Source: Hydractinia symbiolongicarpus (taxonomy: Eukaryota > Cnidaria > Hydrozoa > Anthoathecata > Hydractiniidae). Taken from it: a DNA stretch of 64,000 nt. Below the pieces are notes generated by a model. The model was not told the origin of the DNA. It saw nothing but the letters and a program-made list of their open reading frames with translations, and searched no databases. This document shows positions 43,879 through 56,009 of the stretch, one piece after another; positions within the stretch are counted from its first letter, which is position 1; every line of letters begins with the position of its first letter. The stretch spans positions 20,967,001 through 21,031,000 of the forward strand of contig NC_079885.1 of assembly GCF_029227915.1 (NCBI RefSeq), in the 5' to 3' direction. The position numbers were made by a program, and so were the translations under genes.

Positions 43879-46800
43879 TTATTCATGCATGTGACTGGTG
43901 AAATAGACACCATAAGCAATAGAGAAGGAAACAAAAAGTGTTGGAAATGCAATTCGCGAAATGATTTCAATTTTTCGGACACACCGTTTGCGGCGATGTT
44001 GATCTTTTAGTCGGGAACAGCGCTTCTTTATAGGGTCATTGCCATCACAAAGTCTTATATTTTCCACATGCGAGCTTCGTTTTCTATTTTGACAATTTCC
44101 GTTCTCATTATTGCGCGTAAAATCAACTAATTCGTCTTTTTGAGAGTTGAAATCATGCTCTGCCTTTTCTAAACGTGAATCCTCAAGTCTTTCCTAAAAC
44201 AATAACAATAAAAAAAAATTGTCCAATGACTGATGCAAATTTAAACCCTACTTTCTACGGGGCCATTATGCTCCCCTTTCCCCTTCCGGTTGTTTTTACT
44301 AACTTTCCGCTACATCATTGTGTAACTTTGTGATCTTCCATCCATTTTAAAAGACATAAATTGGTAAAAAAAATTTCAAAACTTTGACATTAGATTTTTC
44401 TGTTCATATTTCACAGTTGAAATCTTCACTTTATACACTGTTTTTATCGTAGTATTTATCATATTTAGAGTACAATGACGTCACAGGTCAGCCACGTGAC
44501 TAAAATACCTTTTTTAATTTTCAAATCTTTTAAATTGGATTAACGTTTTATTTAGCTTTAATACCCCTTCCCCTCCTCATAGTTACGCGGGTAAAAAAAA
44601 GACCATAGCTAATGGGGTTAAAGTTAACTTAAAAAATAATTAAATACAGAAAATTAAGCAAGCTTCTTACAGTTTCTGTTAGACTTTCTCCTTTAAGATA
44701 CGAGAATACGACAATTGCATCCAAGACTGCAAGCACAATAAGAATCAACGAGACAATCAGGTACCAGTCTATTGCTTTAACATATGAAACACGTGGTATT
44801 GAAGAATCACTGAAGCCAAGTAGAAATATCATGGATAAAATTAAAGTGATACCAATGCTAAGTCGAGAGCTGATTTCTTCTGGTGACACGTAAAAAATGA
44901 TCCAGGACAAGCAAACGAGAATAGCCGTCGGAATAAAAGACCGAATCAAGTAAAATCCAATCTGCCTGGTAAATTTTAACTGCACTTGTAAGACGGTGTA
45001 ATTTCCTACAATAAAAATTATTTTAAAAAAACCACATAAACTTTTTCTGGTTACTACACTTGCGAAGCCTATGATAATTTTTAGTTTTCTGAACCGTACT
45101 AAGTTATACACGACCGACGCTAATTATAACATAGTATAGCGATGTTGTAATTAGCATCGATCGTGTATTTTTTTGCACAATATAAAAAACTAGTCGTTAG
45201 CCCGTGGAAAAATCCACGGGTTTGCCCGTCGCAGCTAAGCTACCATTTTGCGTGACAGACAGACGGACGGACAGACGTATACGGGTATTATCATATAGAC
45301 TAGTCGTTAGCCCGTGCAAAAATCCACAGGTTCGCCCGTCCTTTTTATTTACCCGTCGCAAATAAAATTATATCGCATTTGATATTCGTGTTTCCGTAAC
45401 ATGATTTTCTAACTCAGCGGGGGGTCCGCACAGAGACAGACAGACGACGGCTATTATTATAGAGAATAGAAAAAGTTTCAGGAAAATAATAAAAGATGCT
45501 GGCTACCTAGCTAACTGCATTTAGCATAAGAATTATCGCTTAAGAATATTGTTGTAGCCAAACTGCATTTTTATCTTTATGCTCTCACTCTTTAGCCAAA
45601 GATAGGAGCTAGCTAAATGGCTACAGCCTCAACATAAAAATAAATGTTGGGTAGGATAAAAAGCTCTCAGACCATACAGATTAGTAAGGCTCTAGCTAGC
45701 TAGCCTTCAAAATCTTCGTGTTATACATGAGCATAGGGGTACTATTATTTTCCAAAAGTCCTTATCGCTTCAGAGTGAAAAGAAATCAATTTTTAAAACA
45801 GTAATAAAAGTGGTCGCTGCCAACTGCATTGAGCTTAGCATATTGTGTTGCAGCAAAACTCCATTTGGCTACTTTCACTTTTTAGCCAGAGGTAGCTAAA
45901 AGGAGAGCTAGGTAGACCCAACTTCAACATAAAAATAAAGAACAATATACCAAACTGAATAAAAACTTTAAAAGAACAGGAATAAAAATAAAGATAGCTA
46001 TAGCTAGCTGCTTAAAATTTACGTTTTGTAGCTAGCCAAAAACTTAAAATTGGTTTGTTTAAGATTTATACGTAGCTAGAAAACGTGATGAAATATTCAT
46101 GTGAAATATTCAATTCAAATATTCATCTTAACATGTGAAAACAAACTAAATAATCCTATAGGATAAGAAGTACTCAGAAAAAATAAGGAGGATTGAAAGG
46201 ACACCTACAAACTTCACACCATCACTTTCAAACTACAATGGCCTTCGTAGGGGTAGCATGTTTCCTCCCGTCGGCATGTTGAGGCCGCGAAGCACTTGGA
46301 TTGGTCATTAGTGAAAATGCAGCCTCGTGATTGGTTTACTACGCGTGAGCGGTAAAGCAAGGCCTGTAAAAAAACGGGGTCTGCCGGGGATTCGAAACAA
46401 AGCTGCAGGGCCGCGGGGATTTTCGGCGGGTCTCGCTACTTGCTCCGCCATGTTGCGCAGAGACAGACAGACGACGGCTATTATTATATAGAAGCAAAAC
46501 AAGGTGGCTAAGAAAGCTTAAGAATTAAAGTTGTCTTCCAAGTACAACCCTTTGGAACCAAGAGTTAGATTACGGTTACTCAAACTTTGGCATAAACTTT
46601 AGGTTTTGGAATATTTAATACTTTTAGGCTACACACTTTGGAGCTCATGTGTTAGAAATACCTCATTTCTGTCCCCTGAAAATCAGGAGACTAAAAAATT
46701 CAGTTAATTGTAACTAAAAGCATTTTTATTTTACGCAAAATAACTCGCCAACAAAGAACAAGATGAACAACATTAAATACCTGACATGTATGTTACTATA

Positions 46801-49800
46801 TTCTCTTTCGTGACAATCTCCTTACTTATTGTAAATTGCTCCAAATCTTTTTGATCAAGAAACCGTACCCCTTTGAGTTTGTATTGAACCACGCTGTTGT
46901 TGTTGCTATCTGCAAAAAAAAAAAAATTATCTAATTCTAATTTAATTCTTAATTTGGATATTTATACCTTTAACCTGTGAAAGCAAAGCATATTTAGATT
47001 TAGAATTTATAACATCAGTATTTAATAAATGTTTATGGTCGTGAAAATAGGAACACGCTTTTTTAGATAAGCAACGCTTTACAAGAGTTTTTTGAGGCTC
47101 GAAAAACGGAGCAAATGGTTAAGAGCGGTTCAGCCTGAAGCAATAATAAAATAAGGGAAAAAAAAGAAAACAGCAATTGTACCCGAGACGTGTAGGTTTT
47201 ATACAAAACAAGTGATCAAACCTCATATTCGATTTTGATTATTGCAGTAACGTAGCTGGCTTGATATTGATTTGCACGGTAACTGGGCGAACAAATATGT
47301 AAATTTTGTCTTCCAAAGTAAATACACATATTTATAAGAAGCAGAAAATTTTGAGTTACGCCAGATTTTTTTCTCTTTTTTTACTCTTTTCAGAATTTTT
47401 TTTTAAATTTTCACGAAACAATTCGTTACGAGTACAAGTCTTACAAAATCGTAGCAATTAATTCTGAGAAATTTTTGCCTAGAAGGCATTTTTTCTTCAT
47501 ATTTCTGTGTTGATCAGGAAAAAAGGAGATATAAAAAAATTGACTCTTGCCTGTGTCCTTACTTTCCCTTATTTTTGAGGCATTTTCAGCATTATTTATT
47601 GTTCAACAAGAAAAACAAAGAAGCAGTTGGCATATAAAAAAAGAAATATTCAGCAGAATTGGCGAAAATCTCATAAGGATTTCGTGAAAATTTCGTGAAC
47701 ATTTTGTGAAAATGTTTTGCTGCTTCTAAGACAGCTTATCAATAAAAACTTGCAACTTACAACTAGCAAACTGCATGTGACACTTCTGTACGTCAAATGG
47801 AAATTTTTTGAAGTTAAAATTACAAGCAGCATGTAACAGACCTCTAGAATGGAAAGTAATAAAGAGATACACAACCTAGAAACAGTAATAATACTTTTCT
47901 TACCAAACACAAATTTTAACAAATATTACGACTTGTAAACACCGTCGATTCTGCAACTCAATTTCATAAAAACTTTTACCCAAAGTAAAACTGACAAGTG
48001 TCATTTTATCACCTGAAATATATTTTCGTGCATGACGTTTATTAGAAATTAAAAAATAATTTTATAGCGTTGAGTAATAAACAAAAGTAACTTTTTGTCA
48101 CCATCGCGTGGCCAATTCTGCCATTTTTAACACTAAATTATGTTTGTGAGCGATTCACCGTGCCTATTTTCTCAATTTTTTGTAAAGATGCTCATTAAAA
48201 TTGTCAAGACGGCAGAAACCCAATTAAATTTAATTTATCTTTACTGCCCGACAATTCAGTTAAAAAAAGATAATAAATTTAGGTTCAAACTCAGACCTGT
48301 TTTTTCCTATAAGTAAAATCACTGAAAACGATAAATAACCTGCTGTTGAAATTTGAAATTGATTTTATTGAATTGTGCTTTGTGAGTGGTTCAGAGTACC
48401 TAAAACTAGAATTTGCCTTAAGGCGTCTTAGAGTAAAGAATTAGTGGATAAAGTAGATGTAACATGTCCGTTTAAACCGTCTAATTCAATCTAAGCTCCT
48501 TTAGGCAGAATCTGTCCTGATAAAACCAGTAGCAATATTATAAAACATTAGTGCACATGAAACTCGCATATTTATGGTTTGTGAAATGGTACAGTTGATT
48601 CTCCCTAATTCGAATTCCCACGGGAAAAATTATTTTTTCGAATTATAGAGAGATTCGAATTATAGAAAGTCTCTGTAATTTGAACTTCAAGAAGTGCTTT
48701 CAAAATCAAGAAAACATAATTCAAGTTTCCTTCAATCTTTATTTTCATAGTTCAAAAAAAAAAGAAACTCTATTTGAAAAACTGGTGAATATTTGATTGC
48801 ATTACATTGGAGAGACGATCTCCTTTAAAAAATAACGTTCGAAAAACAATTCTTGAATTTTAAAAAAGCATTCAAATTTTTCAAAACCCAATTTGCACTC
48901 TAAAATTCAAATTAGAAAGAAAATCGTGCTGAAGGTACTGAAAAACTGTTGGAATTATAGAAAGTTTCGAATTAGAGAAATTCGAATTAGAGGGAGTCAA
49001 TAGTTTTACTTGCTGCCAACACAAAAAGCTAAATCACTGAAAACTCACGGCTGGCTGTGATATATCTTTCCTTTAACATCGACTCTAAGAAGCACTCTTG
49101 TACCACTTTTGCCTAAGGCTGACTCTCGACAGTTTAAACAATAAATATCAGGCGTCCAAATGTCAGTATCATCTTGGAGGACAATGTCATGATGATTATC
49201 ACGTTTCAAACGTTCATCAGTCCATTCTTGGATCACATAACTGTTAACAATAAACTCCTAAATGAATGAAGACGATAATTTCCTTTTTAAAGTTTTCAAT
49301 TCTCAGTTTTTTTTTTCAAATCTCAATACCTCTTTTGAGATGTAACAGAAAAACGGTAGAAAAAGAGAAGATTTTGAACGTCGAAAGCTTATTTATAATA
49401 TCTTTTTTAATCAATGACTATTCACTCTAGAAAAGCTGAACGACGAGTGAAACCGTGGGTTTTCCCAAGCACCAACGACTACTTTTAACATATTACAAGT
49501 AACAAAATAACCCTATTCGGCTTGGGGTTAATTAAACTTAACATTTTTTTGGTTTTTAGATAATTCGCATAAAAAGAACGTTAATTGCCCGAAAATCCGA
49601 TTTTCCTTAAATCCGAAATAGTTGGGAAATCGGATTACACACATTTCCAAATTTTACAGATTGATTCCTCTTAATGTAACAAAGTTTTGCTGGGAGAGTA
49701 AAGTTAACGGTAATCACAATCACAATTGTGATGTGGGGTAGTCTCGAGTAATGACCATACATAACCATGCAGCGTAGCAGACGAGGGTTAAGAAGACTTA

Positions 49801-51026
49801 CCATAGCAGTTGCATCAATTCGTATGACTGATTCAATTGAAAGTGAAAAGTTGACATGTCGTGGGCCATCTAAATTGAATATGAAAATAATACTTTTAAA
49901 TTAATGCTAATTTTTGGCATGGAACCTTCATAGCAGCTTGTAAACAGCATACGGACAGCTAGTATGTTCTATTGCATTATTTTGTAAGTAGCTACTTTCT
50001 TAACTACGGTTTCTGGCAGTTTACTTTAACTTAACATGAGATTCCTACCGTGGTTTCCTGACTCTGATTTAATGTAACCTTCTGGAGGAAATTTAAAGTG
50101 TTCTTCGTCACTAAAAAGATAAATAGCTACAACGCATTTCTTTATAAAACATTTACGGCTGTTTTTAGTTACAAAAAAACAGACAAGAACAAAGCTTTTG
50201 ACCAAATGTGTAAATGACCTGAATGCAAAATCTTCTGCTCGGGAAGGTAGAATCAATTTCAACTTTGTAAGAATCACGCAAAGTGTGTATACTTTTTGCA
50301 TAAAAAAGAGTGACATAGTGTCATTATTAGTATTTTAACATTAAAATAATTTATAACACTTACCACCCACGAAAATAACAAATTAATTTTGTATAAAAGA
50401 GCTTGAAAATTTGTTTAGGAATTTGTATATTTCTCTGAGGAAATAATATTTTTAAGATGTTGGACTAGGATATTGGACTAATCATGCATGACATCATGAG
50501 CTGGCCCTGTGAGGTTTTGTATTCAACAGTTTAGCCTAGGTATGTAGGTAGAAATATACGTTTTTTATCCATTCAGTTTAGTGTTTTGAGTATTTTACTA
50601 TAACTATGCTCATAACAACAATTACATGCTTCAGAGCTAGTTCATGACGGCTTTATTTCGCATAAATGCCGAAACTTTTGAGAGTCAATAAAGATTTCGA
50701 GAGCCAATAAAGATTTTTTCACATAAGAACTTTTCGAGATGACTTTTAAAAGTTTTTCATATGATTTCAGCTTGTTTTTTTCGTGGGAGGCAAACTATAA
50801 AATAATAAATAAGTAATAAAAAATTATCCAAAAATCCATTTAACCGTTTATCCAAAAGTGAGAAGGTTAGTATAACAACTGTTGAGACGATGCATTTGAA
50901 AAAAAAAATTAACATCGACATATCTTTCTACTTTACCATTACACAAGTCAATTAACACTTAACTAACCCTGTTGTTTTCGTCAAAACAAAACAGCAACCA
51001 AGAAGTAGAAACCTGAAGCCATCCAT
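43879..51026 (-). CDS. Cys-loop ligand-gated ion channel subunit (GABA/glycine-receptor-like)
   Basis: Eight exons: 51026-50968, 50110-50049, 49869-49802, 49257-49049, 47843-47761, 46909-46781, 45005-44671, 44193-43879; phases agree; 419 residues. A signal peptide precedes the ligand-binding domain, which has QEWTDERL (loop D), WTPD at 97-100 (loop A) and a canonical Cys-loop C140-x13-C154 containing FPFD. TM1 is about 222-243, TM2 about 250-268, TM3 about 281-303 and TM4 about 393-413. A short basic TM3-TM4 loop lies in the last exon. M2 reads RLSIGITLILSM, with Leu at 9' and Thr at 6' like GABA/glycine channels, and SYVKAID follows M2. The usual PAR before M2 is SSR here. Likely a neuronal anion channel; ligand unknown. 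AATAAA overlaps the stop codon (43880-43875). Confidence 0.88.
45190..45300. repeat. Dispersed CCCGTGG-hairpin repeat, copy 2
   Basis: Begins CTAGTCGTTAGCCCGTGG; CCCGTGGAAAAATCCACGGG is a perfect hairpin with 8-bp arms. Ends with CAGACAGACGGACGG and ATTATCATATAGA. It lies in an intron of the channel gene, abutting the next copy. Confidence 0.8.
45301..45465. repeat. Dispersed CCCGTGG-hairpin repeat, copy 3
   Basis: Begins TAGTCGTTAGCCCGTG directly after copy 2 and ends GACAGACAGACGACGG plus TATTATTATAGAG. It carries TATCGCATTTGATATTCGTG, also found in the copy at 21331, but not in copy 2. Confidence 0.8.
45487..45952. repeat. Diverged direct duplication in a channel-gene intron
   Basis: About 160 bp at 45487-45652 is repeated imperfectly at 45797-45952. 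Shared words are AACTGCATT, TTTTTAGCCA/CTTTAGCCA, GAGCTAG and AACATAAAAATAAA. GCTAGCT-type words are frequent. No coding content. Confidence 0.6.
46240..46496. repeat. GC-rich patch ending in the dispersed-repeat tail
   Basis: An unusually GC-rich stretch in AT-rich DNA ends GACAGACAGACGACGG plus ATTATTATATAGA, the same 3' tail as the CCCGTGG repeats. Probably a 5'-different member of the family. Confidence 0.5.
48593..49001. mobile_element. MITE with CTCCCT-AATTCGAATT ends (pogo/Tigger-like)
   Basis: The left end TTGATTCTCCCTAATTCG and right end CGAATTAGAGGGAGTCAA are inverted with about three mismatches over 18 bases. Internal words repeat the AATTCGAATTATAGA theme. TA lies outside the left end. 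It is a non-autonomous element in a channel-gene intron. Confidence 0.6.
50111..50967. other. First intron of the channel gene
   Basis: No gene or element was recognised. A tiny direct duplication (GAGAGTCAATAAAGATTTC, then GAGAGCCAATAAAGATTTT) lies near 50680. Confidence 0.5.
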
Positions 51027-54000
51027 TTTTTGTAAAAACCGAACAGTTACTAATAGCTTATCACTAAAAACACAGCGATAAATTCTCAGCCTTGAGGAAC
51101 TACTTCTTGCTTCTCAATGTTTGAGATATAGATATTTTTAGAGTTACATCAATAGTCCTGCTGGTTTTATTCATTATTGAATTTAAATTTGATTGATTTT
51201 TTTAATTAGGTATTCCACGGATTAAATATATCTTTAAAGACGAGGAAAAAATTATCTCTTAGTGTTGCGTTGTTGTATCTTTCACAAAACAACATTATTT
51301 CCCTATCGTATTTAATGCATCTTACCATAACCTCATTCAACCCCTGAATACCTTTCTACTTCCCGTATCCTATCGTTTATGCAAAAAATAAAAATTTTAG
51401 TTCTAGATTTGATTTTCGAGGTGCAATCTTCCAGGGATTGTGCCCTGCTAACAAAGCAACAAAGTTTTTTTGATATGTCATTTTTATTTCATTTTTCACC
51501 TTTGACATTGTTGATCATTACTAATTAATTATAATACTTGTGAAAGTTGATAAAAATTTTCGGTTCAACATTCAGCTTGAAATGTTTATTATCGACCAGC
51601 AGTTTATTATGTCCTAGCAAGTGTTTCCCAAGATTTTTGCCAGATAAACATAGCCTTTACTATTATGAGAACATATTGGACACATTCTTTTGAAAATTGT
51701 GCAACTAAAGGTTGGTTTTTAATAAAGCCACCACTACGACTTTATTAGAAACAGATATTGTAAAACAAACGACACAAAAGATATTGTCCAACAAATGTTC
51801 TAGAGATAGAATTTTATCTACCTGCAGAACAGTTACTCAAAAACTGGCGCACAACGATGACAAATTTTAGCGAAGACCAAGCTTAAAAAGCTATTCATGT
51901 CAAAACTTTGCTATTGTTGTTTTATTCTCCATCCACTTTTTAATTGCTGTGATGCAAATTATCTGTTTCTCTGGTAATAAGCTTATTGATTCTCTTTTTA
52001 GCCTTGATTATATTAAACAAACCTTCCAACGCGTTGAAACATCGCCTACATACTACGGATTACAGCTTTAATGTTCTATGCTTTTTTGAGCGGCTTGTTT
52101 AAAACCTTTACTTTTTAAGTTTATCTATCTTGTTTAAATTGTACATTGAGCTATGTCCTAGTCTCACAAACCAACTTAAAATAAAAAGTAGGTTGAAGCA
52201 TTATCACTCGCCTGCGTTCATCCTATTCAGATTCTAAGTGACCAGACCAAAAAGCTGAAGTTGGGGATGGCGGAGGGATGCCTACTCCTGTACGTTCTGA
52301 ACTAATGTTACTTGACAAAAAAACTATCACAGACTAACAAAGATGTAACCTCATTTTTATGCTTGATCAGATGATTAATTGTTGACGTCAGCAGAAATTA
52401 AAAAGTTGTAAAACATTGATTGTTAACACTTTCCAGGAAAGGTCCAAGGTCCCAAATTGTGTCATGTGGAATTTAACACGCTCAACTTGTTTTAAAGCTT
52501 TTTGTAGCTATAATAAGGCGTTAAAATGAATATAATACCATTTAAAGTTAATACAAATCAAAATGCATCGATATGTAACAATTTCCTTCGAAAGAATATA
52601 TGACCTACAAATATGAAAATGTACACTTTCTATTCCCCTTTGCCGTTCGCATCTGAAAAGAAAAAACCTTTGTGGAATTTAAAAATAAAACTATTATTAA
52701 TTCGCTAGCCCGTTAAAAATCCACGGCAATTCGCCCCCGTACTACAGCAAAGTTGATGAAAATATATTGCATTGGATTTTTTTATTTCGATTTTGTGCGT
52801 GTTTTAGCATAACCTGACAGACAGAAAACGGCGGGAAAACAACAAAAATAAGACGTTACTCTCCTTTATAGTTCATTTAAAAGTTCCACTTGACTACTAT
52901 ATGCTCCTCCGTAGATTCAAAAAACATCATGGCGTCATGTAATTAATTTTAATTTTAATTTTTCACCTCCCACTCCAGCATTAACTTCTTTGTCGCCCTC
53001 GAAATTCCTTCACATCTTGTGACAAAAGATTTTGTTTTTGCTGCGGAATGAGTCGTTTGTTATTTTAATTAAGTGAGCTGTGATTAGGTCTGTCATTTGT
53101 TGCAAAGAGTTATGTAAATGATGTATACAAAACCAATTGATGAGATCGCAGCAATCAATGTTAAGTTAACATGTCAGAGTGTGTGTGCATTGCCTTTCTG
53201 CAGTTTGCGTCAATCTAAAAAACTTTTGTTGAAATTTACTTACTGTAAATGTTCGAAACGGAGTTTGTTGTCAAAAAAAACATTTTCCTACCATAGATTT
53301 GCTTAGTTTTTTTCCGTATCTAATGCGTACGTGTTCACTTGTCAGAAACTTCAAATGGCCTAATGCGTAATACTAAATAATAAATAAATAAATAAAATCA
53401 CTTCATAATGTAGACACAAGAGCAGTTGGTCTACATTCCTTTTCATTACATGTCCAAAAATTAATAAAATCAATGTCATAATAGGACTGACTAAATTATT
53501 TGGAAAATGAATATTGCATGCACCTGGATCAAGGTTAACGTTCGATACTTGCAAGTTTTAAGTGAATTTGCAGTAGTAAGCAGCATTCAAAACTAAGAAA
53601 ATTTCCATTATTTTGTCTCCCTTTTCTTGAAAGTTTAAAGAGGAAAAAATCACAGGAATAACAGCAGAATGGAGTTTGTTATGTAACGTCTTCGTAGTGA
53701 GTTATTTGTGCAATGAAACGCGTCGCAGTGTCAGAGAATTTGTAAATAGCAGTCAAAACAGAGCAGTCGATACAAAAATAAAACTGAAGGGGTCACATTT
53801 TAGTGACGTGTAACAGGAAATATTAAAGATTCACGAAATGGCAAAAATTAGGAAGCTTTCCGCCGCGTTTTATGTAACCCTAAGCATGTTTAAAGAGTTT
53901 ATTTTTTTTGGGAAGTGAACGCTCTACTACAAAGCTACCACAATTAACTTGAAATCATTTAGGGTATAACAATACTCAATTTCCGAAAAAACGTTATCAG

Positions 54001-55901
54001 CCAACAAAGCGAGGGGTGTAATTCAGGCGAAACACCTGCTCCCCAGCCTCGTCCTAATGTCGAAAGCACAGCTGGAACTGTAGTTGAAATAAATTATAGA
54101 TTTAAATATAAAAAATATTAAAAATGTTTATCTTATTTTATTTCCTGAATAAGTTACCCACTTCTAACGTTTTACGTTTAAAGGACAAAACATATAAATT
54201 CAACGATAATGTCTTTACAAAAATCAGAATATTTCCAACTACACGGAATAGACAGAGTATGGGTAATAACAGAAAACTAACCGTTTGCGTAATATAAAAT
54301 CCACGAAAATTTGTCTTTCGCTACTTGCGGAGCAACAATTTTGTCTCACAGACAGATAGAGACAAACGCACTGCCAGCATTATAGTGTAGATAAAGAACG
54401 AAAACCAACTCATGTAAATGATTTTTAGTCCTAATGTGGTGCCCTTCCCCCTCCTGCGGATATTTAAATCACGCTTTAAATTTATTATATTGATTTTTTA
54501 AAACAGACTTTTGCGGTCATGGAAAGATCCTTTTTTCAGCGTCACTTTCAATTATACTTCGTTTCTGAAAAGTGCTATTTTTCTTGTAGTGCCACGGGTG
54601 GTTGCTAGAAGCTGATTCGAATTGGGTTCGTTGGGGTTAAAATTTTATATTACTCTTGTATTCAGCATTATTATTTAATTAATCTGCAGAAAGCAAAGAA
54701 GTTTTAATATTTGAACACATTTTAGCCAAAGAACAGTACCGAAAAACAGGGTTATGACGTCACCTTTATTATCAGCATGCTTCTACTGTTGACTATACCA
54801 AATTTTTTCGGTGAGATAAAATTTGGTATAGTCAACAGTTTTGAAAGAAGTTTGGTGCAAAAAACAACAGTTTTGAAAGAAGTTTGGTGCAAAAAAAATT
54901 TTTTTTTTGCACCAAACTTCTTTCTCCGATTAAAGTAAACAAAATAGAAAGAAAGTGACAGCGGTATTATATTCATTGAGAACAAAAGTATTCTGGCTTG
55001 CAATAAGTCATCAATAACATTTAAACTGATTGTCGTTATAGATTTCTTAAATAAAACTCATTTCCTGTTTTTCCAAAGACCAAAACAGATTCTCTGTTAA
55101 TTAAAATTAAAACCAATTTAAAGTGCGTAAAAGGATGTCGTTAATCTTTGGTGCGAATTGTTAGTGAGGAATTCATGGTATGCAACGGCTTTTATAAATC
55201 GCAGGAGGAAAACTTTTTACTTTTGTTTCTTAAAAAGTATGACGCTCTTAAGATAAATGTTGAAAAGTTAGTTTGGGAATTGACACTGGTATTGCTTATA
55301 ACCTTATCTAAGGTATAAAAAGGTCCTCTTTCGTCATAGAGAAACTTTTTCATTAATTTTCAAAAAAAATTTTTCAAATTGGGAAAAATGCAGGCTGAAT
55401 GTTTCTGTATATAAAATGTGTGTATATTTCAAGCTGATTTTGCTTTTTTTTAAAAAAAAAAAAAATTGTAAACGAAACCATTTTTAAATTTTGTGCAGAG
55501 TTATGGTCTTTCAATTTTTCCGTAAACAACATTTTGGGAATGTATGTCATTGTTTGTCATGGCGCGTCCGTGTGTCTTTCTTCTGAGAATAGTTCACCCC
55601 GATCGGACCTCCGCTCATGACGGGCACGTTTCATACACTATCTTAGAGATAAACATTGCTACAGTATTATACTTAGAAAATACATGAAAAAGTTTGTTTA
55701 TTGTTTTTATGGCTACGAACTGTTTTAGTCGCTTAACCGACGGATGTAATCTAAGATTTTTTTGATAGTCGTGCATGAATTTGTTACATAAGACACATTA
55801 AAAGCAAGGGCGGATCAATTTAAATGTCACTAATTAAAGACGGCATCATCATAGGCTAATGAACTATAATAAACATCTTACATAACAACACTCATTATGT
55901 A
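51027..55901. other. 4.9 kb divergent intergenic region
   Basis: Between the channel gene (minus) and the NIDO gene (plus). It contains decayed dispersed repeats (about 52701-52830 and 54290-54393) and a foldback cluster (54786-54925). No coding region could be supported. Confidence 0.55.
54786..54925. repeat. Cluster of inverted and direct repeats
   Basis: A perfect 21-bp inverted repeat (arms at 54786 and 54818, 11-nt loop) is followed by two direct copies of a 31-bp unit, CAACAGTTTTGAAAGAAGTT and onward. The second copy then folds onto an inverted TTTTGCACCAAACTTCTTTC. Confidence 0.9.
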
Positions 55902-56009
55902 ATGATTACTCCAATTGTTTTAAGTACATATAAACAATATAAGAATCCTTATGGTGCACTGTTCTTTCAAATTAATTTAAGAAGAAGATCGAGAACTATT
56001 ATTTATAAA

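Noticed and set aside
46308-46502. 64-residue Pro/Arg-rich frame
   Set aside because: It comes from a GC-rich repeat fragment ending in the dispersed-repeat tail.
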